Source of the DNA: JALORV01 sp963707445
Lineage (GTDB): Bacteria; Pseudomonadota; Gammaproteobacteria; Burkholderiales; Burkholderiaceae_F
Length of the DNA: 64,000 bases
NCBI GenBank assembly: GCA_963707445.1
Contig: CAVPPW010000004.1
Location: 138,082 to 202,081 of the forward strand
Direction: 5' to 3'
The position numbers and the translations under genes were made by a program. Numbering within the stretch: the stretch's first letter is position 1; each line of letters opens with the position of its first letter. Shown piece by piece: positions 51,651 through 61,154 of this stretch. The notes beneath the pieces are model-generated. The model saw nothing but the letters and a program-made list of their open reading frames with translations. It ran no database searches and was not told where the DNA came from.

Positions 51651-52119
51651 CTACTTCATCGCCTGCGCGCCCTGCGCGATCGCCTTGACGATGTTCTGGT
51701 AGCCGGTGCAGCGGCACATATTGCCTTCGAGCCCTTCGCGGATTTCGCGCTCGGTGGCATGTGGATGGTGCTGCACGAGGTCGAGCGCACTCATCACCAT
51801 GCCCGGCGTGCAGAACCCGCACTGCAGCCCGTGGCAGGCCTTGAACGCGGCCTGCATCGGATGCATGCCCTCGGCAGGCGTGATGCCTTCGATCGTCGTG
51901 ACTTCGGCGCCGGCGAGCTTGCACCGCCAGCACGTTGCAGCTCTTCACGGCGCGACCGTTGACGTGCACCGTGCAGGCGCCGCACTGCGCGGTATCGCAG
52001 CCGACGTGGGTGCCGGTCAGGCCGAGTTCTTCGCGCAGCAGGCTGACCAGCGAGAGGGAGGGATCAACGTCGGCCTTAACGGCCTTGCCGTTGACCTTCA
52101 GCGAAATCGGGACGGGCAT
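51651..52119 (-). CDS. coxS: CoxS-like 2Fe-2S subunit (one frameshift)
   Basis: Small iron-sulfur subunit, ~155 residues. Eight cysteines for two 2Fe-2S clusters are present: GCDTAQCGACTVHVNG plus a fourth in SCNVLAV, and CGFCTPGMVM with NMCRCTGYQNIV. The N-terminus is MPVPISLKVNGKAVKADVDP, the usual ferredoxin-like fold. The frame changes near 51925. It is the first gene of coxSLM and diverges from the xdhC-like gene with 213 bp between starts. An AGGAGA-like site precedes the ATG. Confidence 0.9.
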
Positions 52120-52332
52120 CCGGGTCTCCTTCAGGTGTCTTGCCGAACCGCCTTGTCTTCTTTTTGCGGCGGAGCGTTGGACATTAGCAGCAGCGAAAAG
52201 GCCGATGCAACCTCGCGCCTGTTACATCGCGTCTTTGGGTCGCGTGGCGCGCCGCAACAGGTCGTCCGATCGCCTCGCACTAGAATGATTCGATGAGCCG
52301 CGGGCAAGCGGCGGGCCGGGGATCGCGAAGCG

Positions 52333-53336
52333 ATGGACAGCGTCGACCTGCAGGTGCTGAAGAAGGCGGACGAGTGGCTGCGGAAACGGCCACCGTGCCG
52401 TGATGGGAACGGTCGTCCGGACATGGGGCTCGGCGCCGCGGCCGGTCGGCTCGCTCGTGATCATCCGCGATGACGGCCTGGTCGTCGGCTCCGTGTCGGG
52501 CGGCTGCATCGAAGACGACCTGGTGCAGCGCGTGCGCGCCACCGCCGCCGGACGGATCGCGGCCGGAGCGTGTCAAGTACGGCGTCACGGCCGAAGAGGC
52601 ATTCCGTTTTGGCCTGCCGTGTGGCGGCACGATCGAGCTCGTGCTCGAACCGCTCGGTGACGATGCGCGGATCGGCGAGTTGCTGGAGCGGGTATCCGCC
52701 GGCACGCACACGGTAAGCACGCTCGACATGGCGAGCGGCGCGGTAAGCCTGGCCGAAGGCGATGGGACCGACGTGCTCGAGTGCGACGACACGCGCCTCG
52801 TGAGCGCCTTCGGGCCGCGCTGGCGGCTGCTCGTCATCGGCGCCGGACAGCTGACCCACTACGTCGCGCAGATGGCGCTGGCGCTCGACTATGCGGTGAC
52901 GATCTGCGACCCGCGCGACGAATACGCCGACGGCTGGCTCGTTCCCGGCACGCAGCTCGTGCGCTCGATGCCCGACGACACGGTCGTCGAGTTCAGGCCG
53001 GACAAACACACTGCGATCGTCGCGCTGACGCACGATCCGAAGCTCGACGACCTCGCGCTGATGGAGGCGCTGAAGAGCGACGCGTTCTACGTCGGGGCGA
53101 TCGGGTCGCAGAAGAACCAGGCGAAGCGCAAGGAGCGGCTGGTCGAGTTCGGTGTCTCGGCCGCGCAGCTCGAGCGCCTGCACGGACCGGTGGGGCTGAA
53201 GAACGGCGCGCGCACGCCGCCGGAGATCGCCGTGTCGATCCTCGCGGAGATGACCGGCGTGAAGTACGGCTATCGCATTCCGGCGCCGGTCGCGACCGCG
53301 GCGCGAACCCCGGCCGCGGCCGGCTGCGTCAGCTAA
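52333..53336 (+). CDS. XdhC/CoxF-like molybdenum cofactor sulfurylation accessory protein (two frameshifts)
   Basis: About 335 residues. The N-terminal XdhC domain includes GHRAVMGTVVRTWGSAPRPV then GSVSGGCIEDDL, a Cys-containing loop, and the C-terminal Rossmann domain has RLLVIGAGQLTHYVAQMALA and YVGAIGSQKNQAKRKERL. XdhC binds the molybdenum cofactor and protects or sulfurates it before insertion into enzymes such as CoxL. The ATG at 52333 starts MDSVDLQVLKKADEWLRK. Frame changes lie near 52384 and 52567. It diverges from coxS, so it likely serves that operon; the stop region overlaps the protease gene by 4 bp. Confidence 0.87.
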
Positions 53337-55754
53337 GCGCGCGGCGCTCCAGGCATCCGCGCGCCGCGAAGAACCAGCGGCAGGAGCAGCAGGCCGGCAA
53401 GCCATCCCGGCAACGCGCCACCACCGCCGTCCTCGCCTTCCCCCTTGGCTACGCTGATCTGCAGGTTCACCGGCACGCCGTTGCCGTAAGCGTCGGTCGG
53501 CATCACTGCCATCGCGTAGTTCCCCGAGGAACTCGGCGTCCACGACCATGCTCCGGTCGCGGCGTTCAGCGTGAAGCCCGGCGGAGCGTTGATCGCGACA
53601 TAGGTGATCGAATCACCGTCCGGATCGACCGCCCGCACCGAGCCGGTGACCGGCTGGCCCGACGTCGCGGCCACCGGAGCGACCGGCGTCATTGCCGGCG
53701 GCGAATTCACGACGACGGTGGCGGTGGTCGTGGCGCTGTAACCGGCGGAATCGGTCGCGGAGAACTCGAAGCCGAGTTTGCCGCTCGCGCTCGGCGCCTT
53801 GACCGTGATCGAGCCCCCGCTGGTCGACGGCAGCGAGACCGTCGGGCCAGAGACCTGGCGCCACGTCATCCCGCTCGAGGCCGCGGCGCGGCCTCCGACC
53901 GTCTTGACGGTGCCGACCAGCGTGAACGATGCCGCCGGCGGCACGCCGGTGGTGGTCGAGCCCTGCAGGCCGGCGCTGACGGTCGGCCGGTTGGCCGCGA
54001 CGTGGTCGCACCGCCGCCGCGGCGTCGAGCAGTCCGGGTCCGCAGACGCCCTTGACCTGAGCGCAGTAGGTACCGGCCGGGTGCGCGCGCGCCGTCGTCT
54101 GCAGCACGGATTTCACTTCGTCGGCATTGAGCTTGGGGCTCAGCGACAGCAGCAGCGCGATCGTGCCGCTGACGTGCGGGGTCGCCATGCTGGTGCCGGC
54201 ATACGCGACGTACCCGTCCGCCTCCGGCTCGGTCGCGCCCAGATTGAGCGTCGAGTACACCTGGTCCGGCGGGCCCGAGCAGGTCGTTGGTGAGCTAGGT
54301 CCGCTGAGATCAGGCCCGCGAGGTCGTTGCGCTGCACGGCCGACACCGGCAGACCTTCCATGCCTGTGTTCACCCCGTCGAGGTCCTTGCCTGTCAGCGC
54401 CGCTTCGAGCGCTGCTCGCGCCTTCGTGAAAGTGAGGCCCATCGGGGCACGCGCATCGATCTGCTGCCGCTGCGCGTCGATCGAGTGACATCCGGACGCA
54501 AGCCTGATGTCCCAGTAGTCCTGGGCAGCGTCCAGAGTCGATCAGTGAAAACGTGCCGCAGCCGCCGCCCGGGGCGCTGATGGTCACCTGCGCGCCGACG
54601 TTCGCATAGCTGGCGTTGTCGCCATCGCGCGCGTGTGCGGTCACCGCGATCACGCCGTTGCAGTTGGCGGGCTGCGATACGGAGGTCGAGCCGTCGTTGC
54701 CCGCGGCGGCGACGACCATCGCACCCGCTGCGCGAACGCGATTGACGACGTCCTGGAACGCCGCGCTGCATTCGCCCGAGCCGCCGAGGCTGAGGTTGAT
54801 CACGCGCGCCGGCGTCGTGTTCGCCGGCACTCCGGGAACAGCCAGCCCCGCCGCCCAGGCCATGCCGTCGACGATGTCCGAGGTCGTGCCGCCATCGCGC
54901 CCCAGCACCCGCACCGGCAGGATGCGCGCACTCCAGTCGACGCCGGCCACGCCGACGCCGTTGTTGCTCGCGGCACCGATGATTCCGGCCACATGCGTGC
55001 CGTGCCACGAACTCGGCGACGGCGACGGGCGTTGGTTCGGCGGCACCATCGCAAGCAGCGCAAGCAGCGCGTCGTCGACGTAGTCGCCCGGGTCGGTGGC
55101 GTCGGCATCGCGGCCGTTGCCGTCGGCGGCGTTCCAGTTCGGCGGATAGTTCAGCGCGGCGAAGGCATCGCTGCTGATGAAGTCGTAGCCGGCGAGCAAG
55201 CGGCCGGCGAGGTCCGGATGGCCGGGACGCACACCGGTATCGACGACCGCGACGACGACGCTGTTCGATCCGGTCGTCTTCTGCCAGGCGAGCGGCAGAT
55301 TGGCGCCACCGGCGGCTGTCGCCGCGGGCTGCAGGTTCCACTGCTTGCCGGCGAAGTCCGGGTCGTTCGGCGTCGTCTGCAGCTTGTGCATCACCTGGTC
55401 CGGCACCGCGTATTCGACGTCCGGATCGAGCGCGATGCGCGTGGCCGCGGCGCGCGCCTCGGCCGCGGCCATCGGCTTCGCAAAGCGATACACCGCGAGG
55501 TCCATCGCGCCCTGCCGCGCGCCGGCGAGCTTCACGCGGGCACGATCCTCGACCGAGCGCTGCGTCGCGGCGCTCATCGCCGTGGCACGCATCGACGAGG
55601 TCGACTTGTATTTGACGATGATGCCGGCGTAGACCGGCGCGGCCGGCTTGCCGGTCTTGGCGCGCTGCGCCTCGGCCGGTGTCATCAGCACCGCGAGGAT
55701 GAGCGCGAGCGCAGCAGCGGCCGCTCGATCGAAGGTTTTGCGCGTGGAGTTCAT
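53333..55754 (-). CDS. Subtilisin-like (S8) secreted protease with C-terminal sorting tail (frameshifted)
   Basis: A precursor of ~800 residues. The ATG at 55754 starts a signal peptide (ALALILAVLMTPAEAQ); an I9-type propeptide ends LDPDVEYAVPDQVM. The triad is intact: Asp in VAVVDTGVRPGHPD, His in SSWHGTHVAGI, Ser in AGTSMATPHVSG. After it come an Ig/cadherin-like region (SPPAMTPVAPVAATSGQPVT) and a tail, DGGGGALPGWLAGLLLLPLV then LRGARMPG, like GlyGly-CTERM or related sorting signals. Frame changes lie near 54550, 54290 and 54010, around a non-typical ~90-residue segment before the serine block. Confidence 0.87.
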
Positions 55755-55774
55755 GGCGTGACTCACGAAAGACA

Positions 55775-56098
55775 TCAAGAGGCTTTCAGGCCGGCATCCG
55801 GGGCGGCGTACTCGACGCCCGGCACTGACTTCAGTTGGGTCAGACACTTCTGCACGTCGGGCGCGCTGCGGGTCGGCCAGAGCCGCAGCAGGATCGCCCC
55901 TGTCGCCAGCACGCGGACGAATTCGGCTTCGCAGCCGGTGCGCGACTGCACCGTGCGGGCGCCCGCCGCATCAGGCGTGATCGCGGCAGGACTCGCCTTG
56001 ACGATCACGTCGAGGCCGCGCGCGTCGGGCAAACGCCCGGAAGCGCAGCCAGCGGCGACGCAGAGCATCAATGTCGTCATCGGAACTCGAGCTCGCAT
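55775..56098 (-). CDS. Small lipoprotein resembling a protease propeptide
   Basis: A 107-residue protein. The lipobox is in MTTLMLCVAAGCASG. The mature part has the order of an I9-type subtilisin propeptide: LDVIVKASPAAITPD, then ILLRLWPTRSAPDVQKCLTQ and PGVEYAAPDAGLKA. The last block matches the protease's own propeptide end, DVEYAVPD. The gene ends 20 bp before the S8 gene start, on the same strand. It could be an inhibitor or foldase of the protease; this is inference from resemblance. Confidence 0.7.
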   Translation of the reverse strand: MRARVPMTTLMLCVAAGCASGRLPDARGLDVIVKASPAAITPDAAGARTVQSRTGCEAEFVRVLATGAILLRLWPTRSAPDVQKCLTQLKSVPGVEYAAPDAGLKAS

Positions 56099-56358
56099 CG
56101 TCGTTGCGCGCTTTCCTGACCCCAGTGCGATCGCAATCGCGCAAGGCCGCGATTTGCGGTCTCACGCGACAGCCAAGTTAAATTCCTGACAGCAAAGCGC
56201 AACGCCATGGTTCCGCGAACCCGAACGGCTGAGCCCGTATCGATCGAACGGATGAGTGACAGCCGCAGCGGCACGAACAGCGGCCGGCGCCGACTGGCGG
56301 CGACGGTTTCAGTTGCGGGGGAATTCGACGCGGGCCTGCGGCGCAGACGCGCGTGAAA

Positions 56359-56691
56359 CTACAACGACGGATTGATGCGCAGCGCTTCGAGCCGCAATGC
56401 GATCGCCTGTTCGAGCTCGCTCAGCTTCTGCGTGATCTGGCGGCGTTCTTCGTCGTCGCTGCAGTTCTCGAGCGCGCGGGCCAGTGCGGCACGCTCTCGG
56501 AACATCTCGACTTCGCGCGGCACGACGCCGGCGTCCTTCAGGATCTTGAACGGCATGCGCAGCGCCTCGGGCGTGTCGCTCCACCCTTCGGCTTCTGCCA
56601 GGGGCTTGCCGTAGCTCTCGGCCTTTTCGAGTTCGCCCGATCGCGCGGCCTCTGCGAGCCGCCGCGCGATCTCTTCATCGAGACTGCGCAT
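56359..56691 (-). CDS. DUF1992/DnaJ-homologue C28-like protein
   Basis: A 110-residue protein: MRSLDEEIARRLAEAARSGE, ALRMPFKILKDAGVVPREVE and the heptad-like end ITQKLSELEQAIALRLEALR identify DUF1992, the conserved core found in DNAJC28 and in short bacterial proteins. Function is not established. It overlaps the end of the patatin gene by 17 bp on the same strand and is likely co-translated. Confidence 0.88.
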   Translation of the reverse strand: MRSLDEEIARRLAEAARSGELEKAESYGKPLAEAEGWSDTPEALRMPFKILKDAGVVPREVEMFRERAALARALENCSDDEERRQITQKLSELEQAIALRLEALRINPSL

Positions 56692-58591
56692 TCACCGCCT
56701 CCTCGCGGGCCGGCGTCGAAGCGGCACCGGGCGCGCTGTGCTCCGGTACCTTCAACGCGTCGAGGACGCCGGCAGCGTACTCCTCGCCCTGCCGGACGAT
56801 CTCATCGAAGCGCGACCACTGCAGCAGCCCCACCTTGTGCAGCGGCGGATTCAGGTACACGTCGGTCAGGCGCTGCCCTTCGCGCTGGCGCGAAGTGCTG
56901 TAGAGGATCGTGATGTTCAGCAGGTACGCGGTCAGCGTCGGCAGGTGGTAGCGCCGCCGCCGACGCGGGCGCAGCCGATCGAGCAGCAGAGTCCAGCTGC
57001 CCGGCATCTCGTCGATGTCGAGGCGGCGCGCGTTGCGCACGCCGAGATCGACGCCGATCACCTTGCCGATGCCACGCACTTCGCGCATCGCGTCGACCGG
57101 AAAGTTGTTGAAGGTGCCGCCGTCACACAGCAGCTCGCCGTCGCGCACCACCGGCGGCAGCGCGCCCGGAATCGCGGCGCTGGCGATCAGCGCCTGTGCC
57201 AGGTTGCCGGCCGCGATGCGCTGCTCGCGGGCTTGCGAGTAGTTGCTGGCGATGCAGAAGAAACCCTTCCACAGGTCCTCGACGTCGATCTGCCGTCCCG
57301 CCAGTTCCTCGATCGAGCGATGCACCGCATGGCGCACGCGGCCGCCCTTGATCAGCGACACCAGCGGCAGCAGGTTGTAGTCGCCGGTCGGATTGGCGCG
57401 AAACACGCGGCGCGCGACGTCGATCGCGCGATCGATCGGCGGATCGGCCGCGACCAGTGCTCCCATCAGCGCCCCGATGCTGGTGCCCCCGACCAGGTCG
57501 ATCTCGACGCCGCGAGCGGCGAGCGCGCGCCAGACGCCGAGGTGCGCGAATCCGCGCGCGCCGCCGCCGGCGAGCACGAATCCGACCGCGTTGCGGCTGA
57601 TCAGCCGTGCCAGCCGCGCCATGTCGCGCTCATGCCCGCGCCGCAGGTGCACGTGACCCGACAGCGGCCGGCGCGCCAGCCACGTCTGCGTGCCGCGCGG
57701 CATCGGCGTCTCCGGCGGATGCAGCAGGAGCAGGATTTCAGCCGCTTCGCTGCCGGTCGAGCGGCCGGCGAGGCAGGCCGTTTCGGTCGGATGCAGCCGC
57801 GGTTCGGCCGTCGCGTCGGCCAGCAGCAGCATCTCGTCGCTGTTGCGCACGCAGCGCCGCGTCCATGCTCCCGGGGCGTCGTCGGCGAGCAGCAGCACGA
57901 AGTCATGGCGCGCTTCGAGCGCGTCGAGTGCGAGCGAGATGCGGTGGTCGGCCTCGGCGTCGTCGCGCGCGCACAGGCCCGGCTCGCCCAGCGCGGCCTC
58001 CATCGCCGCGGCGCTCGTCAGCGCCACCCGCCCATGGCGAGCCAGTTCGGCCGCGAGCCGCGTCGCGAACTCGCCGGCCGACACATCAGCGCTGATCGGC
58101 AGCAGGCCCACGGTCACCGGCGCGGCGACGCCGTGGCGCTCGCGCTCGGTCTGCAGGCGATGGATCATCTGGCGCGTGAAGGCGAGCGACACCTGCGGAT
58201 AGCGCAGCACCAGCTCCTCGAACTGCGGCTTGTCGAGCTGCACCAGCACCGAGTCGCGCACGGCAACCACCGTGGCCGAGCGCGGCTCGCCGGTATAAAG
58301 GCTCATCTCGCCGATGACTTCGCCGCGCGAGAGTTCGCGCACCACACGCGGCGCCTGCTCGTCGGTGGCGACGTAGACGCGCACGCGTCCGCTGATCGTC
58401 AGATAGGCCGAGTCGCCGACCTCGCCCTGGCGGATCAGCGTCTCGCCGGCGGGCAGTTCCACCCAGCGCAGGTGCTGCCGCAGGAACTCGATCGCGGCGT
58501 CGCCGGCGTCCGGAAGCAACGCGCGCAACTGCTGCTCGAGCTGCGCGTCGCGATGCGGATAGCGTGAAGAGATGACGGCCATGGTCCGCAA
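56675..58591 (-). CDS. Patatin-like phospholipase with N-terminal cyclic-nucleotide-binding domain
   Basis: An unbroken 638-residue protein of the NTE/PNPLA6-type group. Residues ~15-130 form a cNMP-binding-like domain (LPAGETLIRQGEVGDSAYLT, GRVRVYVAT, RGEVIGEMSLYTGEPRSATV). A ~150-residue spacer precedes the patatin domain: oxyanion GGGARGFAHLGV, nucleophile elbow GGTSIGALMG (Ser), catalytic Asp in DGGTFNNFPVDAM. It is a soluble or peripheral lysophospholipase. ATG at 58591 or 58582. Whether the domain binds a nucleotide is not shown. Confidence 0.9.
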   Translation of the reverse strand: MRTMAVISSRYPHRDAQLEQQLRALLPDAGDAAIEFLRQHLRWVELPAGETLIRQGEVGDSAYLTISGRVRVYVATDEQAPRVVRELSRGEVIGEMSLYTGEPRSATVVAVRDSVLVQLDKPQFEELVLRYPQVSLAFTRQMIHRLQTERERHGVAAPVTVGLLPISADVSAGEFATRLAAELARHGRVALTSAAAMEAALGEPGLCARDDAEADHRISLALDALEARHDFVLLLADDAPGAWTRRCVRNSDEMLLLADATAEPRLHPTETACLAGRSTGSEAAEILLLLHPPETPMPRGTQTWLARRPLSGHVHLRRGHERDMARLARLISRNAVGFVLAGGGARGFAHLGVWRALAARGVEIDLVGGTSIGALMGALVAADPPIDRAIDVARRVFRANPTGDYNLLPLVSLIKGGRVRHAVHRSIEELAGRQIDVEDLWKGFFCIASNYSQAREQRIAAGNLAQALIASAAIPGALPPVVRDGELLCDGGTFNNFPVDAMREVRGIGKVIGVDLGVRNARRLDIDEMPGSWTLLLDRLRPRRRRRYHLPTLTAYLLNITILYSTSRQREGQRLTDVYLNPPLHKVGLLQWSRFDEIVRQGEEYAAGVLDALKVPEHSAPGAASTPAREEAVNAQSR

Positions 58592-58664
58592 GTCTGCCGG
58601 AGTTCAGCGGCCAGCGTCGTGCGCTGCGGTGCCGGTTGCGGCGGGCGGCCAGTCCGCATCGCGC

Positions 58665-60932
58665 TCAGCGGACCGTCTGTGCCGCTTCCAGCTCGTCGGT
58701 CAGCGCGCGCACGCGTGACGCCAGCAGCAGGCCGAGGCTCAGCAGCAGCTTGCCGAGCAGCGCCGGGTGCTCGCGGGCCAGCAGCTCGTAGTTCTCGCGC
58801 GGCAGTTCGAGGACGAGGGCGTCGTCCTCCGCGATCGCGTCGGCCGAGCGCGCCTGCCCCTGCAGCAGCCCCATCTCGCCGAACACGACACCGGGTGCAT
58901 ACGACACCATGCGCCGCCCCGCCGCGCCGCTCTGTTCGTCCGCCGGCAGCCAGATGCCGATCTGTCCGCGCAGCGAGACGTACATCGCATCGGCCGGCTC
59001 GCCACGGCGAAACACGACCTCGCCTTTGCTGAAGCTTCGCTCCTGCAGCAGCGGCGCCAGTACCGCGGTCTCGTCGGCATCCAGGCGGCTGCCGAGCAGC
59101 GTCTGCTGCAGAGTCAGCGCTTCGCCGGCAGGGGTCGAGCCGCCGGAGGCCTCGAGCAGGCGGTCTTCGGCAAATTCGAGCGCGCGGTCGACATCGGGAA
59201 AGAACTGCGCGTCCGTCAGCCGAGCGTGCACGTCCATGTCACGGATCAGGCGTGTTGGCGCGTCCCGCGCCGCGAGACCCGCCAGCAGGAAGTGCTTGCC
59301 AGCCCGCCGCACGGCGGTGGCGGCATGCAGCAGGACGCGCGCGCCGCTGGCGTCGACGTCGGTGACGCGCCCGAAGTCGAGGATGATGTATTCGGACTCG
59401 CTGATGAGGTGCTCGATCTGCTCGTCCGCGGCCTCGGCGGTTCCGAAAAAAAGTGCTCCGTCCAGTTCGATGACCGCGATTCGCTTGCCTTCGCGATGCA
59501 GGCGATCTGAATCTGCCTCCGGACGCACCTTGCGTGAACGGCGACGATCGCCATGCGCGACCTGACGCACCGGCCGCTTCACGTTGCTGCGGATGAAAAG
59601 CACCATCGCCACCAGCGTGCCGAGCACGACGGCCAGCGCCAGCGACACGAAGACCGTCACGCCCGCCACCAGCAGCATCACCAGGTAGCTCTGCAGCAGC
59701 ATGCTCGGCGCGCGCCACTTCAGGCTCTGCGTCCACAGCACGCTGGTGGCACGCCGGGTCCACTCGTCGATCAGCGTGAAGCCGACCGCGCAGAACACGC
59801 CGGCAATCGCCGCCATCGGCACCAGGCTCATGTACTGCAGCCCATAGGCCAGCGCGAGCAGCAGTCCGCCGCCGAAAACGACGCGCGACATCGAGGTCTG
59901 TCCGCCGGCATCGAGGTTGATCTTGCTGCGCGTCGTCGAGCCGGCGCTCGGCAGTGCACCGATCAAGCCGACCGCGATGTTGGCGACGCCCTGCGCCAGC
60001 AGTTCCTTCTCGCCATCGCGGCGAATGTGGGTCAGTTCGTCGATCGTCGAACCCGCGAGCGCGGTCTGCAGCGTCGACATCATTGCGACCGCGGCCGCGA
60101 AGAGCAGCAGCGGACCGAGCATGTCGCGCAGCAGGCCGCTCGAGAAGTGATCGCCAAGCGGCGCCATCGTGTCGAGCCCCGGCCAATCGAACGACGGCGC
60201 CTGGAACAACGGGCCTAATCCTGCCGCAAGCGGCGTCAGCGCCAGCAAGTGGTGCAGCAGTGTCGCGGCCAGCAGCGCGGTCAGGTACGGCGGCACGCGG
60301 TGAGTCCAGCGCGGGGCCCGCAGCGCGAGGTAGAGCGCGACGAGGGCGATCACCGGAGCAAGCAGGTGCGCCTGCTGCCACTGCGCCAGCGTGGTCCCGA
60401 GCGGCAGGCCCAGCAGGTGCGGCAGCATCGCGCCGATCATCACGACCGCCACGCCGTTCATGTAGCCGGCGTGGACCGGATAAGGCACGTAGCGCACGAG
60501 CCCGCCGAGCTTCAGCTTCGCCAGCACGACCTGCATCACGCCGGCCAGCACCAGGCCGAACGCCACGAAGGCCATCACTAGCGGCAGAAATGGGCGGCCA
60601 TCGGCACCGCGAAAGCGCAAATCGGCGATCAGCCAGCCGAGCAGCGACGCCAGCAGCAACGCCAGCGCCGCGCTCGATCCGCTCAGCATCGGTCCGCGGC
60701 CGCCGGCGAGCGTCGTTGCGATGGAGGCGACGCCCGCACAACATGCACCAAGCAGGAAACCGTGGGCCGCCTGCTCGGCGCCCAGCCCCGCAAAGGCCAG
60801 CAAGCCGTAACTGCCTTCGATCGCCGGCAACACCAGCGCGGCGGTCAGTCCGCCCGCGATGTCCCCTCGAGCAACGCCATGGCGCCGGAACAACGAACCC
60901 AACCAACTCGACCGCGCGCCCGCGTCGCTCAT
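58665..60932 (-). CDS. SulP-family anion transporter with STAS and cyclic-nucleotide-binding domains
   Basis: A 755-residue inner-membrane transporter from the ATG at 60932. About 12-14 helices carry SulP signatures: GDIAGGLTAALVLPAIEGSY, SSAALALLLAS, then VFCAVGFTLIDEW. A STAS domain follows (IAVIELDGALFFGTAEAADE, ILDFGRVTDVDASGARVLLH), and a C-terminal cNMP-like domain (FSKGEVVFRRGEPADAMYVS, GVVFGEMGLLQGQARSADAI) completes it. A GGAGGA site precedes the ATG. The substrate is an anion such as sulfate or bicarbonate. It lies next to the cNMP-domain patatin on the same strand. Confidence 0.9.
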   Translation of the reverse strand: MSDAGARSSWLGSLFRRHGVARGDIAGGLTAALVLPAIEGSYGLLAFAGLGAEQAAHGFLLGACCAGVASIATTLAGGRGPMLSGSSAALALLLASLLGWLIADLRFRGADGRPFLPLVMAFVAFGLVLAGVMQVVLAKLKLGGLVRYVPYPVHAGYMNGVAVVMIGAMLPHLLGLPLGTTLAQWQQAHLLAPVIALVALYLALRAPRWTHRVPPYLTALLAATLLHHLLALTPLAAGLGPLFQAPSFDWPGLDTMAPLGDHFSSGLLRDMLGPLLLFAAAVAMMSTLQTALAGSTIDELTHIRRDGEKELLAQGVANIAVGLIGALPSAGSTTRSKINLDAGGQTSMSRVVFGGGLLLALAYGLQYMSLVPMAAIAGVFCAVGFTLIDEWTRRATSVLWTQSLKWRAPSMLLQSYLVMLLVAGVTVFVSLALAVVLGTLVAMVLFIRSNVKRPVRQVAHGDRRRSRKVRPEADSDRLHREGKRIAVIELDGALFFGTAEAADEQIEHLISESEYIILDFGRVTDVDASGARVLLHAATAVRRAGKHFLLAGLAARDAPTRLIRDMDVHARLTDAQFFPDVDRALEFAEDRLLEASGGSTPAGEALTLQQTLLGSRLDADETAVLAPLLQERSFSKGEVVFRRGEPADAMYVSLRGQIGIWLPADEQSGAAGRRMVSYAPGVVFGEMGLLQGQARSADAIAEDDALVLELPRENYELLAREHPALLGKLLLSLGLLLASRVRALTDELEAAQTVR

Positions 60933-61154
60933 TCCTCCCCCGAAGTCGTCCGCCGCCACCTCCGGACGACGATAATCAGCGTGACCCGACGGCTGCTCCG
61001 CGGTCGCGGCGGAGCATAGCAAGGCGCTCCTCATCCCTCTGGATGATCCGGACGGCCGATTCGATGCCGACCGAAGGCACCAGAATCGCGTTTGACGTCA
61101 TCCCATGTTTTGGTCATGCTGCGGTGCTCAAAAGCGAAAAAGGGGGAAATTCCC

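Noticed and set aside
56738..58567. 609-codon plus-strand frame opposite the patatin gene
   Set aside because: Antisense shadow of an unbroken, motif-rich phospholipase.
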